A stretch of DNA of 64,000 nt from Clusia tigrina (Eukaryota; Arthropoda; Insecta; Diptera; Clusiidae): NCBI GenBank assembly GCA_920105625.2, contig OV050032.1, forward strand, positions 133,405,897 through 133,469,896, given 5' to 3'. Position 1 is the first letter of the stretch, and every line of letters starts with the position of its first letter. Below, piece after piece: positions 45,124 through 55,956 of this stretch. The notes under the pieces were generated by a model that made no database searches, was not told the origin of the DNA, and saw only the letters and a program-made list of their open reading frames with translations. A program made the translations under genes and the position numbers.

Positions 45124-45538
45124 ATTTTTTTTTTAAACAATTCATATTTATTGTAACAACTCATATAGAGACTAACAATAAGTAAATATATCTTAAAACT
45201 AGCTAACAATGTATCACTGCTCCTTACTGTATGGAGAAGATATTAGTGAATACTTACTATTTTAGAAAAACAATAAAAATAAAAGTAATTAGAGAAATTA
45301 GTAATGATGACGTATTTAATAATAGTTTACAATGGTGATAAGTACACAATTTGTAGTAATTTCCTAGCTAGTATATTGGGGTGGTTCGATAATTTTAGTT
45401 GGTATTTCTTTTTGACATCTGAATGCCTCTGACCTTTTGCGGGCACATCTAGATCTGGGTGAATGTTTAGGTTTTCATGAACCACGGTGCACCAGTGATC
45501 GTGCGTAGTATTTTAGACTGGGTCCTTTGCAACAGTTC
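45124..45538 (-). pseudogene. jockey 3' end fragment
   Basis: The minus strand begins with LQRTQSKILRTITGAPWFM, the C-terminal ORF2 motif seen in jockey-1 (RAQSKILRTISGAPWFV). It runs through a decayed tail and 3' UTR to a poly(A) equivalent (T run 45124-45134). Its 3' UTR matches that of jockey-2 (TTCATATTTATTGTAA, then ATAGAGAC and TATATCTTAAAACTAG). A 5'-truncated insertion is likely. It abuts LOA-2 at about 45539. Confidence 0.7.
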
Positions 45539-47545
45539 GAATGAAACCGCACTATACCATCTGACTGATTCTATTCTGGCAGCACTGGATAAAAGAGAAA
45601 TAGCACTTTGTGTCTTTCTTGATATTGAGGGGCTTTTGACAACACTCCTCATGAATATATGATTAGGACTCTTAACAATAGCGGAATAGATAATACCACT
45701 TCCAATTGGATACGAGCTTTACTCAACAGTAGACTGACTGAAGCTGAAGCAGGTGACAAAACTGTTAAATTCAAAGTCAATAAAGAATGTCCGCAGGGTG
45801 GTGTATTATCACCCATTTTGTGGAGCATAGTAGTTGGCGATCTTCTGGTAAAACTCTCAAATCTAGGCATATCATGTCAAGGATATGCGGACGATAGTGT
45901 GATAATAGCTACAGGAAAATCTGAATCCACTCTTTGTGATATTATCCAGAACAGGATTGAAAATCAATGTCTCAAAGACCACCATTGTGCCGTTCACAAG
46001 AAAAAGATTTATACCATATATGACACCTATTCTTCTAAATGGTACACAGGTCGATATTAGCTCGTGATCATTTTCGACAAAAAGTTATTGTGGAAGGCTC
46101 ATCTGACAGCAACCACCAAGAGGGCTACGGCTTCCTTAATGATATGTAGACGGCTTGCTGGTAAATCTTGGGGATGTAACACAAAAATCGTTCGCTGGAT
46201 GTATACCATGATGGTGAGACCAATCATCACCTATGGTTCTGTAGCCTGGTCAAATAGAGTCAGACTTAAGACAGCCAAATCTGCATTAAGTACAACGCCT
46301 TGCATGCCTTGTTATCACTGGAGCTATGCGCACCTTACCAACGGTAGCAATGGAAGTTATACTAGATCTAACACCCTTACATCTATTAATTCAAGACTCT
46401 GCCAGGAAATCTCTTACCAGAATACAAGAAATTGATTCGCGAGAGAATCAAATTACACCCAAAATATATGGGGTAAAAATTATACTCAAGAATACGGTAT
46501 ACTAAAATCTCACAAGGATTTTATGACAAGAAAATTCAATTTTGCACTTAAATACTGTACAATGATGGGTTGCAAAAAAGAATGGAAAGGTCTAATTGAA
46601 ATGTATAAAATTAGAGAAAATTCCCTCTTATGGTATACTGAAGGTTCTAAGATAATCGACGGAACTGGGGCAGGAGTGTTTGGGCCTAGAACCAACTACT
46701 GGGAACCAATGGGTACTTTTTCAAGCATTTTTCAAATTCACCCTATATTGACAGATGTGCCCAGATCAACATTGAAAGCAAGTGTCGTGGGAAGAACATC
46801 GGGATACTATCTGATAGTCAAGCAGCACTCAAGAGTTTGAGCTCACCCTTAGTGAGGTCTAAACTTGTGTGGGACTGAATTGAGAAGCTAAGCTCCCTAG
46901 GCAGTATGAACAAGTTATCTCTAATGTGGGTACCAGGCCACATAGGAGTAGAGGGAAATGAGAAGACTGATAGTTTAGCTAGGAAGGCTGCGGCCTCTCA
47001 CTTCAACGGCCCTGAACCCTTCTGTGGACTTCCATCCAATACCATTGGAGGTCTGCTGAAGAAGTGTACAGATGCAAAACGAAGTCAAACCTGGAAAGCT
47101 CTTCCGGGATTAAGACAGTCCAAAGCTCTTCTGGGAGATTTTAATCCGAAAAGAGCTAGGGATTAAATAAATATGCCTCGGAGTAAATTAAGAATCATCA
47201 CAGGCATTTTAAGCGGACAATGTAGACTCAATTACCATTTGAACCAGTTGGGTATATATTCAGATGCCATCTGTCGATTCTGTGGAGAAAGTGACGAAAC
47301 TTCACTGCACCTGATCACAGACTGCGGACAATTGGAACACAAAAGACACAGGTGCTTTGGAGAATATATCTTAGATATGAGCAAGATCCCTCATCTTGAT
47401 TCCTCCAAAATATATGAGTTCCTGTCGGAAATTACCCTGACAGAAGATTTAACGATGAGACTATCCTCATCTTTCAAATAAATAGGGGCATCACAATAGA
47501 TCTTTCAGGTCGCAGTGTATAATACCTTTAAATATATCTATCTAC
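45539..47545 (+). pseudogene. LOA-2, 5'-truncated LOA-type ORF2 (RT, RNase H)
   Basis: The sequence starts within RT (ETALYHLTDSILAALDKREI, then LDIEGLLTT). It continues with CPQGGVLSPILWSIV and the catalytic GYADDSVI, the thumb (MYTMMVRPIITYGSVAWSN) and RNase H (LWYTEGSKI, where E replaces the usual catalytic D; LMWVPGHIGVEGNEKTDSLA). It ends with CRFCGESDETSLHLITDC and a TAA at 47479-47481. Stops at 46058-46060 and others, plus frame changes near 45658, 46280 and 46840, inactivate it. A short 3' UTR ends in TCTA-type repeats near 47530. Confidence 0.78.
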
Positions 47546-47559
47546 CTATCTATGATTGT

Positions 47560-49050
47560 TTTATAAGACCACTCCACCATTTTTGGTCGTAGTTCCCATG
47601 TTTTGCCGTACAGCCTCTGGCAGGCATAGGCTGCTCTTAAAGCCCTACTAATTACGTATGATAAATGGTTTTTCCAATTTAGAGTTTTGTCTGGGATTAC
47701 CCCCAGATATTTTCATTGGACATTGTTGAGTTCGTGGTCCCTAAACTTAAGATTCAGTTTCGTTCTTCTGGTGAAGGCTACCACGTTTGTCTTGTTCGGA
47801 TTTATCGATAGTCCTTTCTCCTGCCACCAGTTTTGCGTGATGTCAAGAGCTAGTTGCCTGCGATCTGTTGTGGTAGAGTCAAACTTGCCTGTGACCAAAT
47901 CATCCGCAAATCCCTGAACTTTATATCCGAGGTCATTGAGAGTTTGTAAGATCTCTTCAATAACCAATAACCATAGGAGTGACGATAGGACGCCTCCCAG
48001 GGGACATCCATTGGTTGACATGATAATTAACCTTTCTGCCCCTATTTCAAATATTAATTTTCTGTTTTTCAGCATATTGAGATGATCAGTCTTTGTATAC
48101 TTTTCCTGTTCATCCCCGCCTCAATTGATCTGAAAGTAGCATTGTCAAAAGCCCCCGTAATGTCAACCGATGTACAGAGAGCTATTTCTTTATGTTCAAA
48201 AGCCTTTTTAATTTTGCTCGTTTGCAGTCGATTTGCCTGATTGGTAAGCATATTGTTCAATATGGAGAGGAGAATCTTTAAGATAAGTTTCCTTGATATA
48301 TTGGTCCAGAATTTTTTCCATAACTTTTAGTAGGAATGACGTTATGCTAATGGGCCGATAGGCTTTTGGCATGTGGGCCACCTTTTTGCCTGCTTTCGGT
48401 ATGTAAGCCACCCTAGCCTTCATCCAAGGTTTAGGCACTATGCCTAATTCCAGGCTTATCCTGAAAAAGTTTCTTAGCACAGGTGCCAATACATCAACAC
48501 CTTGCCGAAGTAAGCACGGTTGTATATTATCAACACCTGGGGATTTGAATGGTCTAAAAGAGGAGATAGCCCATTTCGTTTTGTTGACGGTAAAGGTTCT
48601 GCGAGCCAGTGAGAGTACCCTCCGTGTAGTCATCAAGAAACGAATATTCTCGATGATTTCACTATCTTCTCCACTCATGGCACACCCTGGAAAGTGAGTG
48701 TCCAACAAAAGCTGGCCCGTGTCTTCCAGGCCCTCCGTAAAATTTCGGTCAGCCTTCTTGAGTGTAAAAAGGCCATTTAAGTGATCTTTATTGAGTGATT
48801 TGTGTAGTCGGGTAGGTGCTGGGAGCGTTTCAATCTCCTCACAGTACTTTTTCCATGAGTCTCTCTAAGATCTTCTCAACTCATTATTATAGTCCGTTAA
48901 GGCACTTCTATAGGATGCGCCAATCATCATTACACTTGGCTCTATTAAAGAGTCGATAGGCGTTTTTGCGCAAAATTTTTAGCTCCCCACTCCATCAGGG
49001 TACGTTCCTAGAACATTTCTTCACATCTAGATTGCAACTATTTTCAAAAG
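47560..49050 (-). pseudogene. LOA-3, LOA-type ORF2 fragment (linker and RT)
   Basis: On the minus strand the frame starts near 49050 in the endonuclease-RT linker (ILRKNAYRLFNRAKC). It continues with TKWAISSFRPFKSPGVDNIQ, ARVAYIPKAGKKVAHMPKAY, RPISITSFLLKVMEKIL, TSVDITGAFDNATF, GCPLGGVLSSLLW and the catalytic GFADDLVTG. It ends in the thumb (KYLGVIPDKTLNWKNHLSYV) near 47560, with no RNase H. Frame changes at about 48215 and 48070 break it. It is closer to LOA-2 than to LOA-1 in wording but is a separate copy, placed tail to tail with LOA-2. Confidence 0.78.
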
Positions 49051-49053
49051 CCT

Positions 49054-49789
49054 CAAATATTATATTATTTATTATTATTATTATTATTATAATAGTACGT
49101 ATATGGACCCTACAAAGTAGCATACACAGTTCGGGGTCGATCCGATGAAGGATACGCCTCCCTCCCATATATTGAACTTTGGCGACCCCACTTAAAAGCA
49201 ATTATTCTATCTATGCTTCTAATGATGATATATGAATTCAAACATGCCTTCCGAATATGGGGAGGTTATTACTACTGCCACGCCCACAATTAACCCAAAA
49301 TCATTACTAGGTTCCTATTAAGGATTTAATTGAACGAAATTTCTCAGGAAGGCTGCGGGTAGCAACATTAAACACCACACAAAAATTGGGCGTTATGTTT
49401 TTACAGCTACGCCCACTATTGACATATTATTATAACTTTCGACCTATACAATAATTTTCGACGATATATTATATTAGTACATATATTGATTCTACAAAGA
49501 CATATACAAGAAATGGGGTCGATCAGGTAAAGGCAACGCCTCCCACTAATATAATCAATTCAAGGTACCCTACCGAAAATTATCGTGGATATCCTCCTAG
49601 TGATAATTTATGTAGAAAACATCCCGATTGTTTAACTCGTACGTACAAGGAAAGGTAAAGGTTATGTCGAAGTCGGTCTAACCCAACTTCAGACTGCTTC
49701 ATTCGTTATCATTAAGTTTATGCACAGTGCCTAATTTTGTAAATGTATCTAAAATCGTAAAATTACATTTATTTCTTTAAATTTAACAT
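49054..49789. repeat. non-coding region with TTA microsatellite and a direct repeat
   Basis: A TTA/ATT microsatellite (49066-49091) is followed by two related blocks (about 49098-49165 and 49475-49545). They share GGGGTCGATC, ACGCCTCCC and a TTCTACAAAG-like start. No coding sequence. This may be the 3' region of the Gypsy element on the minus strand. Confidence 0.55.
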
Positions 49790-51130
49790 ATTATACAATA
49801 AATACAACTATAAAATTGAAAATATTTGTGTGGGTGACAATAGTACATTTAGATATTTTTGAACTATCAAAATCCTTTTTCAAAAACAAAAAATACACAC
49901 AGAGATGTAATTTTTGTGACAGTTCGGCCTCTCCTGACAATAGCCTCGTCCCGATGGCCGTAACACTGCATTCGTCATTTTCGTTGTCTGATTCACCAAG
50001 GTCGGTTGGAAACGCGCACCACAACTTCATTTTATCTGCAGAGTAAATTGATGAAAATCTCTCTTTCGTAATCTTCATTACATCGATGTCTTCCACCAGA
50101 TATCGGTCCTTAGCGAGAACCCTTGCAACGATATAAGTACTACGGTATTTGAATTCTCGTTTAGGATTACTACAAAATCGTGGATTTGGTATACTGTTGT
50201 CGGTTTATGTCGTTCGTTGAAACGTTTCCTCCAATTTTCGTGCTATTGTTGAATATGGTCCAGAGCCAATATACGTTTTTCGTGTACGAGTATATTGTGC
50301 TCTTCGGTGTCATACAGAAAGGCAGCCATTATTTTATTTTGAATAATATCAACGAGCTTAAAGTCGAAAGTAGCGTTTTTCTGGGAGTTTACTGTCCATT
50401 GAAGGATTTGCAATTCTTCCTCCCACTATTTCGGATTTTGGGTTGGCACGCTTAATTTAAACGTTACCACGCGTTGTTCGCAATGCCGTTTTTATATGGT
50501 GTATATCGTTGGTTTTACAATAACTAGGGAACTGCTTCAAGGTAAACGCAGTACCACGGTCCGTAACTACCATTTTTGGAAGCCCAAAATAACTAGTGAG
50601 GTCATTCATTAATTGGAGTACCGGTTGGTTTCTTGTATTACCCACAGCTTTCACTATATGATATTTAGAAAACGCATCACTTATAGCTACTTGCATAAAT
50701 ACACGTGCGTGTTACCACGTTTGCATTTAAGAAACGACACAAAATGGTCAATGTGTATTAGTCGAAAGTCGATACAACTAACTATGTAATCTTTGAATTA
50801 TTTGCGTATTCGTAGAAACCAGAAATACCTTTTAACTTTCTCGATTGTATTTTCCACACCAAAATAACCAAACTCGTCGTGTCAATTACGTACAATTTAC
50901 CAACGTACTACTTTTAGTACTACGAATTGAAAATTGTTTCGTTGGCGCTTATAGAGACGATAATTTTTTAACCAAATTCGTTCAAAAGCTGTTTTGTTGT
51001 TCCGATTTATGTGCTCCTTTCTGAATATCAAGGATATTTTTTACTTTTGTTATCTTGCAATTGCATAGACAATAGCCAGTCATCGCTAGCGACGCCCATG
51101 TTCAGCAAAGTGTATCGACATGACTCATTC
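49790..51130 (-). pseudogene. Gypsy integrase and C-terminal tail
   Basis: Reading the minus strand from about 51130, the frames give GVASDDWLLSMQLQDNK and DEFGYFGVENTIEKVKRYFW (zinc-binding region end), then the core VAISDAFSKYHIVKAVGNTR, GLPKMVVTDRGTAF (second D) and NDIHHIKTALRTTRGN. The C-terminal part has ARVLAKDRYLVEDIDVMKIT, SSIYSADKMKLWCAF and SGEAELSQ. The last frame is open for about 100 codons to 49791. The wording resembles mdg3/micropia-like Gypsy elements. RT and gag are missing, and the other end is cut by jockey-2 insertion at about 51218. Confidence 0.68.
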
Positions 51131-51255
51131 TACTGACAGGTCTTTGTACGGTTATGAAATTTAATTGAGAGTCATAAAAGCTGCACAGTTAGTAATTAAT
51201 TTGAATGAACTCAGCAAGTTTTTTTTTATTTTTACTCATTCATATTTATTGTAAT

Positions 51256-51385
51256 TGTTAAGTATTAAGTTATTTACATACATGTTAAGTACTCTTTACG
51301 GTATAAGAACAGAATAAGGTGTTGTGTTAAGTTAAGTGATTTAATAAATCAGTTCAGTACCAACCACCTAAGCGACTACATTGCA
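51256..51385 (+). repeat. 5' LTR of the nested Gypsy element
   Basis: 130 bp, TGTT...GCA, with AATAAA at 51343. It is nearly identical to 55580-55709. The exact last bases (TACA or TTGCA) are not settled. Confidence 0.85.
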
Positions 51386-51448
51386 GTGGCGACGAGCATA
51401 AAAAATACAAATTAAAAAGTAATTAGTGTAATACACAAACAATTTATA

Positions 51449-52270
51449 ATGGCTACGGTAAATGAAAGCGTGGTGGTCGTAACCACAGCAACAACAACGA
51501 GAGTGCGCGAATTTCGTCCGCATCTTGACGGCTGGAGGAATTGGATGGAGGTATTGGACTCCTATTTTATCGAAATTTCGTGTCAAGAAGACCAAGTGAA
51601 GCGATCAGTTTTATTGAAAGCCATCGGTATGGAGGCCTACGGGTTATTAAGGGTGTGACCCTGATTTGCCTGCAAGCAAGACATATGACCAGCTGTGTGC
51701 GCTTCTGGAATTGCATTATTCGAGAATGGTGATTGTGTTTAGGGAGCGCAAAGCGTTTTTTGCAGCATCGCGCGATAGGAGCGAAGCAGTTTCGGTATGG
51801 TACGCCAAGTTAAAGAGGTTAGCCAGGGATTGCAAATTTGGCAGCCTGCTAAATGAATTCGTCTTAAATAAATTTGTAACCGGTCTGGAGGGAAGGTCAT
51901 TCGAAAGGTTATGCGAAGAGGACGAATCGTTAACAATGGAAAAAGCACTCAAGATCGCTATGATTGTGGAGGCGAAAGTCGCTGCACAGCAACAGCAACA
52001 ATAACTGCAACTGGTAGAAGGAGATTTAGAGGTCAACGCAATAGCTCAACGAACCGCTAGAACAGCCAAAGGCAAACGGGGTCAAGGCCGCGACAAGGGC
52101 AAAAGCGGAGAGAGTAGCAGCAAAGGATACAGTTACAACAGCAGTAGCAACAAAAGAGGAGTACAGGAAAAGTGCAGGCATTGCGGTTGGAAAAATCACA
52201 CGAGCGCAAACTGCAAGTACAGGAATAAGACGTGTAATAAATGCGGAAGAAGTGGGCATTTACCTAGCGT
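51449..52270 (+). pseudogene. nested Gypsy gag
   Basis: The ATG at 51449 opens the capsid part (FRPHLDGWRNWMEVLDSYFI, LKAIGMEAYGLL), stopped by TGA at 51656-51658. A second frame (51666-52004) continues with YDQLCALLELHYSR, VSVWYAKLKRLARDCKFGSL and EKALKIAMIVEAKVA, ending in a CAG/glutamine run and TAA. The nucleocapsid follows another frame change: CRHCGWKNHTSANC and CNKCGRSGHLPSVC (about 52173-52271). Gag forms the particle core. Two small indels break it. Confidence 0.85.
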
Positions 52271-52289
52271 CTGTTATGCAGATGTTAAT

Positions 52290-54955
52290 GTGATATGTGA
52301 AGAAAATAGTTCAAATAATTTTTCAATTTTTAGTGTCTCTGGTACATCTTGGTCCCCAGCATTTTCTTCATCCACCCCATTTATGGTCGCTGCAGAGATC
52401 AATGGTGTTGAGTTGGACTTCATGTTGGATTCAGGTGCAGCGTGTTCACTACTATCGAAGCTGGATTTTGATAAATATTTCGCACAAGAAAGGCTCGAGG
52501 TGTGCAACGACAATTTTTTCACCTACAGCAACTTTGGGTGAGTTTAGTGCTAAAATTAAGTGTCGCGGTCAGTCGCATACAATTAGGCTAATAGTGAGTG
52601 AAACGCGGAGCTCACCAATTTTCGGTAGGGATTTTATGTCAAAATTCGGAATGGGGATAAATGCAGTTAACGGATCAGTTAATACTGTAAATAGTTTAAA
52701 AAAAAATTTAATTCTGTTTTCAAAGGGGGTTTAGGTAGATATACCGGGAGTAAAGTTAAGTTAGAGTTGGAGGATAAAGCTAATCCGGTATTTTGCAAGC
52801 CTAGATCAGTGCCGTTGGCCTGGAAAGTAAAGGTAGAAGATCAGATTAACGAATTGGTGGCGAAAGGTGTGTTAGTACCGGTCGATAATTCCGATTGGGG
52901 TACGCCTTTGGTACCAGTCCTAAAGGCAAATGGAGACTTGCGAATTTCCGGTGACTACAAGCCAACAATAAATAAGAATTTAATGGATGTTAAGTATCCA
53001 TTGCCAAGAATAGACGAGATATTTGCGTCTGTAAAAGGGCCTTATTTTTCGAAATTGGATTTGTCAAATGCGTACAACCAATTGGAATTAGACGAGTCGT
53101 CGCAGCTTTTATGTGCGTGGAGTACGCATATCGGAATTTTTAAAGTAACTCGATTACCTTTTGGGGTAAAGCCGGCAGTTGCAATATTCCAGAGGACTGT
53201 TGAGAATATTTTGCGAGGGATTCCGAACGTAGTAAATTATTTGGACGATATAGTCATATCTGGGGCGACCTTCGAGGAGCACAAGAGCACATTAGAAAAG
53301 GTACTTAGCAGGTTGGAAGAAGTCGGTTTACGGTTGAATGAGAGTTTTTTTCTTTGAAAAAAAAATTTCATACTTAGGTTTTGATAGAACTCCAGAAGGA
53401 TTATCGAAGAATAGAGAAAGAATTCTATCGGTAGTTGAGGCACCTGTCCCTAAGAATGTATCTGAAGTGAGAGCTTTTGTGGGATTGGTAAACTATTACT
53501 CTAAGTTCATTCCCAACTTTGCTAATAAAATGGAGCCACTATATGCGTTGTTGCGTAAGAATTCAAAATTCAGTTGGACAAAAGCAAGTCAGGAAGCCTA
53601 TAAAACTTTAAAGAAGGAGATCACATCTGATAGGTTTCTGGCGCCCTTTGAACCTACTCATCCAATAATATTGGAAACGGATGCTTCAAATGTGGCAGTG
53701 GCTGGAACTCTTTCACATGTGTATCCTAACGGGAGTGTTAAACCCATTGCTTTTATCTCTCGAGCGCTCACCGCAGCGGAGAGAAATTATAGTGTGCTTC
53801 AAAAAGAATCCTTAGCAATAGTTTTTAGCGTGACTAAGCTTAGGCACTATTTACTGGGCAACAAGTTTGTATTACAGACTGACCATAAGCCACTTCGGTC
53901 AATTTTTGGGGAAAATAAGGGCTTGCCTGTCATGGCAGCAGCCAGAATACAGCGCTGGGCCCTCACTTTGTCAGGGTTCAATTACACAATCCGGCATGTT
54001 AAAGGTTCCCACAATTTCACCGACAATTTGTCGCGCTTGCCCCAACAAGCGGTAAGACAGGAGAGCATAGGGAAAAATTATTTGAATTTTATTTCAGAAA
54101 ATAACGCAATGAAGTTAGATTTCAAAGCGATTGCTAAAGAAATATCGCGGGACCCTATTCTGGCGAAGTTAAAAGAAGCTGTTCACAGGGGTGCCGTGCA
54201 TACTCTGGAAGGGGACGCTTTTAAAGGTTTTAAAGATAAAAAGTCGGAATTATCTGTGGAATATGGATGTATTTTGTGGGGCTACCGGACAGTGATACCC
54301 CAACGACTCCGACCTAGTGTTCTTAGGGAGATACACAGATCTCACTTGGGTATAGTAAAATCTAAAGCTTTAGCTAGATCATACGTATGGTGGCCTAAAA
54401 TGGATAGTGATATTGAAGCATTGGTTGCGAGTTGTTTTCCTTGTAAAATTATACAAGAAAGCCCAAACAAAAGTAGATTAATCCCTTGGATGCCACCAGA
54501 AACGCCTTGGTCGCGTATTCATATAGATTTTGCCGGGCCCAAGAAAAGTTTTTATTTCTTAATCATTATAGATGCACATTCAAAGTGGGTGGAAGTCTTT
54601 AAAACGAAGCAAATGACCACAATTTTCACAATTTCCAAATTGAGGGAGGTGTTCAGTAGGTTTGGCTTGGTTGATACTTTGGTTAGTGACAACGGCCGAC
54701 AATTTACAGCCAGTGAGTTCAAACAGTTTTTAGACTTAAATGGTACTCACACCACCAGGGTTTCCAGCTACGAACGGGCAGACGGAAAATTTTGTAAAGA
54801 CATTTAAAAAATCATTAGAGGCAAGCCTGAGCGCCAACCCAGGAGAAGACATAGACATAATCATTAGCATAGCAGGTTTTTGTTCGATTATCGATCAGCG
54901 CAGCATTGCACAACTGGGGAATCGCCAGCTAAGGTTTTGCTAGGAAGAGAGTTAA
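52290..54955 (+). pseudogene. nested Gypsy pol (protease, RT, RNase H, integrase)
   Basis: The protease has FMLDSGAACSLLSKLDF with the catalytic DSG. RT (52767-53357) has PLVPVLKANGDLRISGDYK, FSKLDLSNAYNQLEL and NVVNYLDDIVIS. A frame change at a T run/A run (53345-53370) leads to RNase H (TDASNVAVAGTLSH, LTAAERNYSVLQKESLAI, QTDHKPLRSI) and integrase (IHRSHLGIVKSKALARSYVW, CFPCK, WSRIHIDFAGP, VDTLVSDNGRQFT). A last change near 54775 separates these from TNGQTENFVKTFKK, which holds the final catalytic E. All catalytic motifs are present; the breaks are short indels. Confidence 0.88.
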
Positions 54956-54984
54956 AGAATCGCTTTAGCCTTTGAAAACCTCCT

Positions 54985-55437
54985 ATGGTGAAAGATATGG
55001 TAATAAAGAAGCAGTTAGGTAATGTAAAATATCATAGAGGCACTAGAGAGAAGCTATTTGAGGAAGGTTCTCCCGTTTTTATAAGGGACTATTCAGATAC
55101 AAATAAAAAGACGTGGCGACAGGCCACAGGCAGGGAGCGATTGGGTCCGCTCACTTACAATTGCACGATCGCCCACACTAACAGAATTATTAAGAGGCAC
55201 CTCGACCAAAGTTATCCGGACTATAATATTGTAAACGATCCAAACGCCGGTCATCCTATTGAAGAATCGAATTGTATATCGGAAAACGAAGTCAAAGAAA
55301 CTGAAACCAGCATTGGTCCAAATCATGACACGTCAGCTGTGGAGAATGGTGGGGGCTCAGATATGCCGGAGACCTCGCCGAAAACGCAAAGACTTTTGCG
55401 AGAACGTCGAGTAAAAATAAATTATAAACAATAATCT
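54985..55437 (+). pseudogene. nested Gypsy pol C-terminal tail
   Basis: An open frame of 149 codons after integrase has KYHRGTREKLFEEGSPVFIR and GPLTYNCTIAHTNRIIKRHL, the small barrel-like integrase C-terminal domain that contacts viral DNA ends. A low-complexity tail ends in LLRERRVKINYKQ. A frame change near 54955 separates it from the core. Confidence 0.75.
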
Positions 55438-55579
55438 TCGAAATACTTATTGCATTTTATTTATATGAATTTCTTTATATATAACCATGTAATACTAATT
55501 TTATTTTCTTTATTGGCATTTGATATAGAGATAAGTTCGTAGATATTTTTTAAAATTGTATACAGCTTAGGGAGAGAGT

Positions 55580-55709
55580 TGTTAAGTATTAAGTTATTAA
55601 CATACATGTTAAGTACTCTTTAGGGTATAAGAACAGAATAAGGTGTTGTGTTAAGTTAAGTGATTTAATAAATCAGTTCAGTACCAACCACCTAAGCGAC
55701 TACATTGCA
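55580..55709 (+). repeat. 3' LTR of the nested Gypsy element
   Basis: 130 bp, the partner of 51256-51385. After it, jockey-2 3' UTR sequence resumes with ATAGAGAC, as in the related jockey fragment at 45181. Confidence 0.85.
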
Positions 55710-55765
55710 ATAGAGACAAAGAATAAGTAATTATATCTTAAAACTAGACAAAACGTATCACCTCC

Positions 55766-55824
55766 AAAACCATAAACATCCACCGCGATCTTGGTGGGCG
55801 ATCGCGGTGGATGTTTATGGTTTT
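55766..55824. repeat. perfect inverted duplication: 25-bp arms, 9-bp loop
   Basis: AAAACCATAAACATCCACCG plus CGATC (55766-55790) and its exact complement (55800-55824) flank TTGGTGGGC. The right arm is normal jockey coding sequence on the minus strand (VKTINIHRDR); the left arm is an inverted copy of it. Confidence 0.95.
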
Positions 55825-55956
55825 CACGTACCAAGGTGCACAAGTGATCGCCTGTAGTATTTTTGATTGAGTCCTTTGCAACAGTTCGGTGTTTGATGTT
55901 TTTGCTTGTCCCCATAGCTAAATTCCATATGTCCAGATGGGTACTATTATGGCTTT

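Larger units (their letters stand above)
51256..55709 (+). mobile_element. Gypsy-type LTR element with short LTRs, nested in jockey-2
   Basis: Two 130-bp LTRs (51256-51385 and 55580-55709), starting TGTTAAGTATTAAG and ending TTGCA, differ at only about three positions. Between them are gag with two CCHC knuckles, protease, RT, RNase H and integrase, with no env. A purine run GGGAGAGAG precedes the 3' LTR. The 5' LTR is followed by GTGGCGACGAGCAT, a likely primer-site region. Short LTRs, the order of domains and the knuckles suggest the CsRn1-like branch. LTR similarity makes it one of the younger insertions here. Confidence 0.88.
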
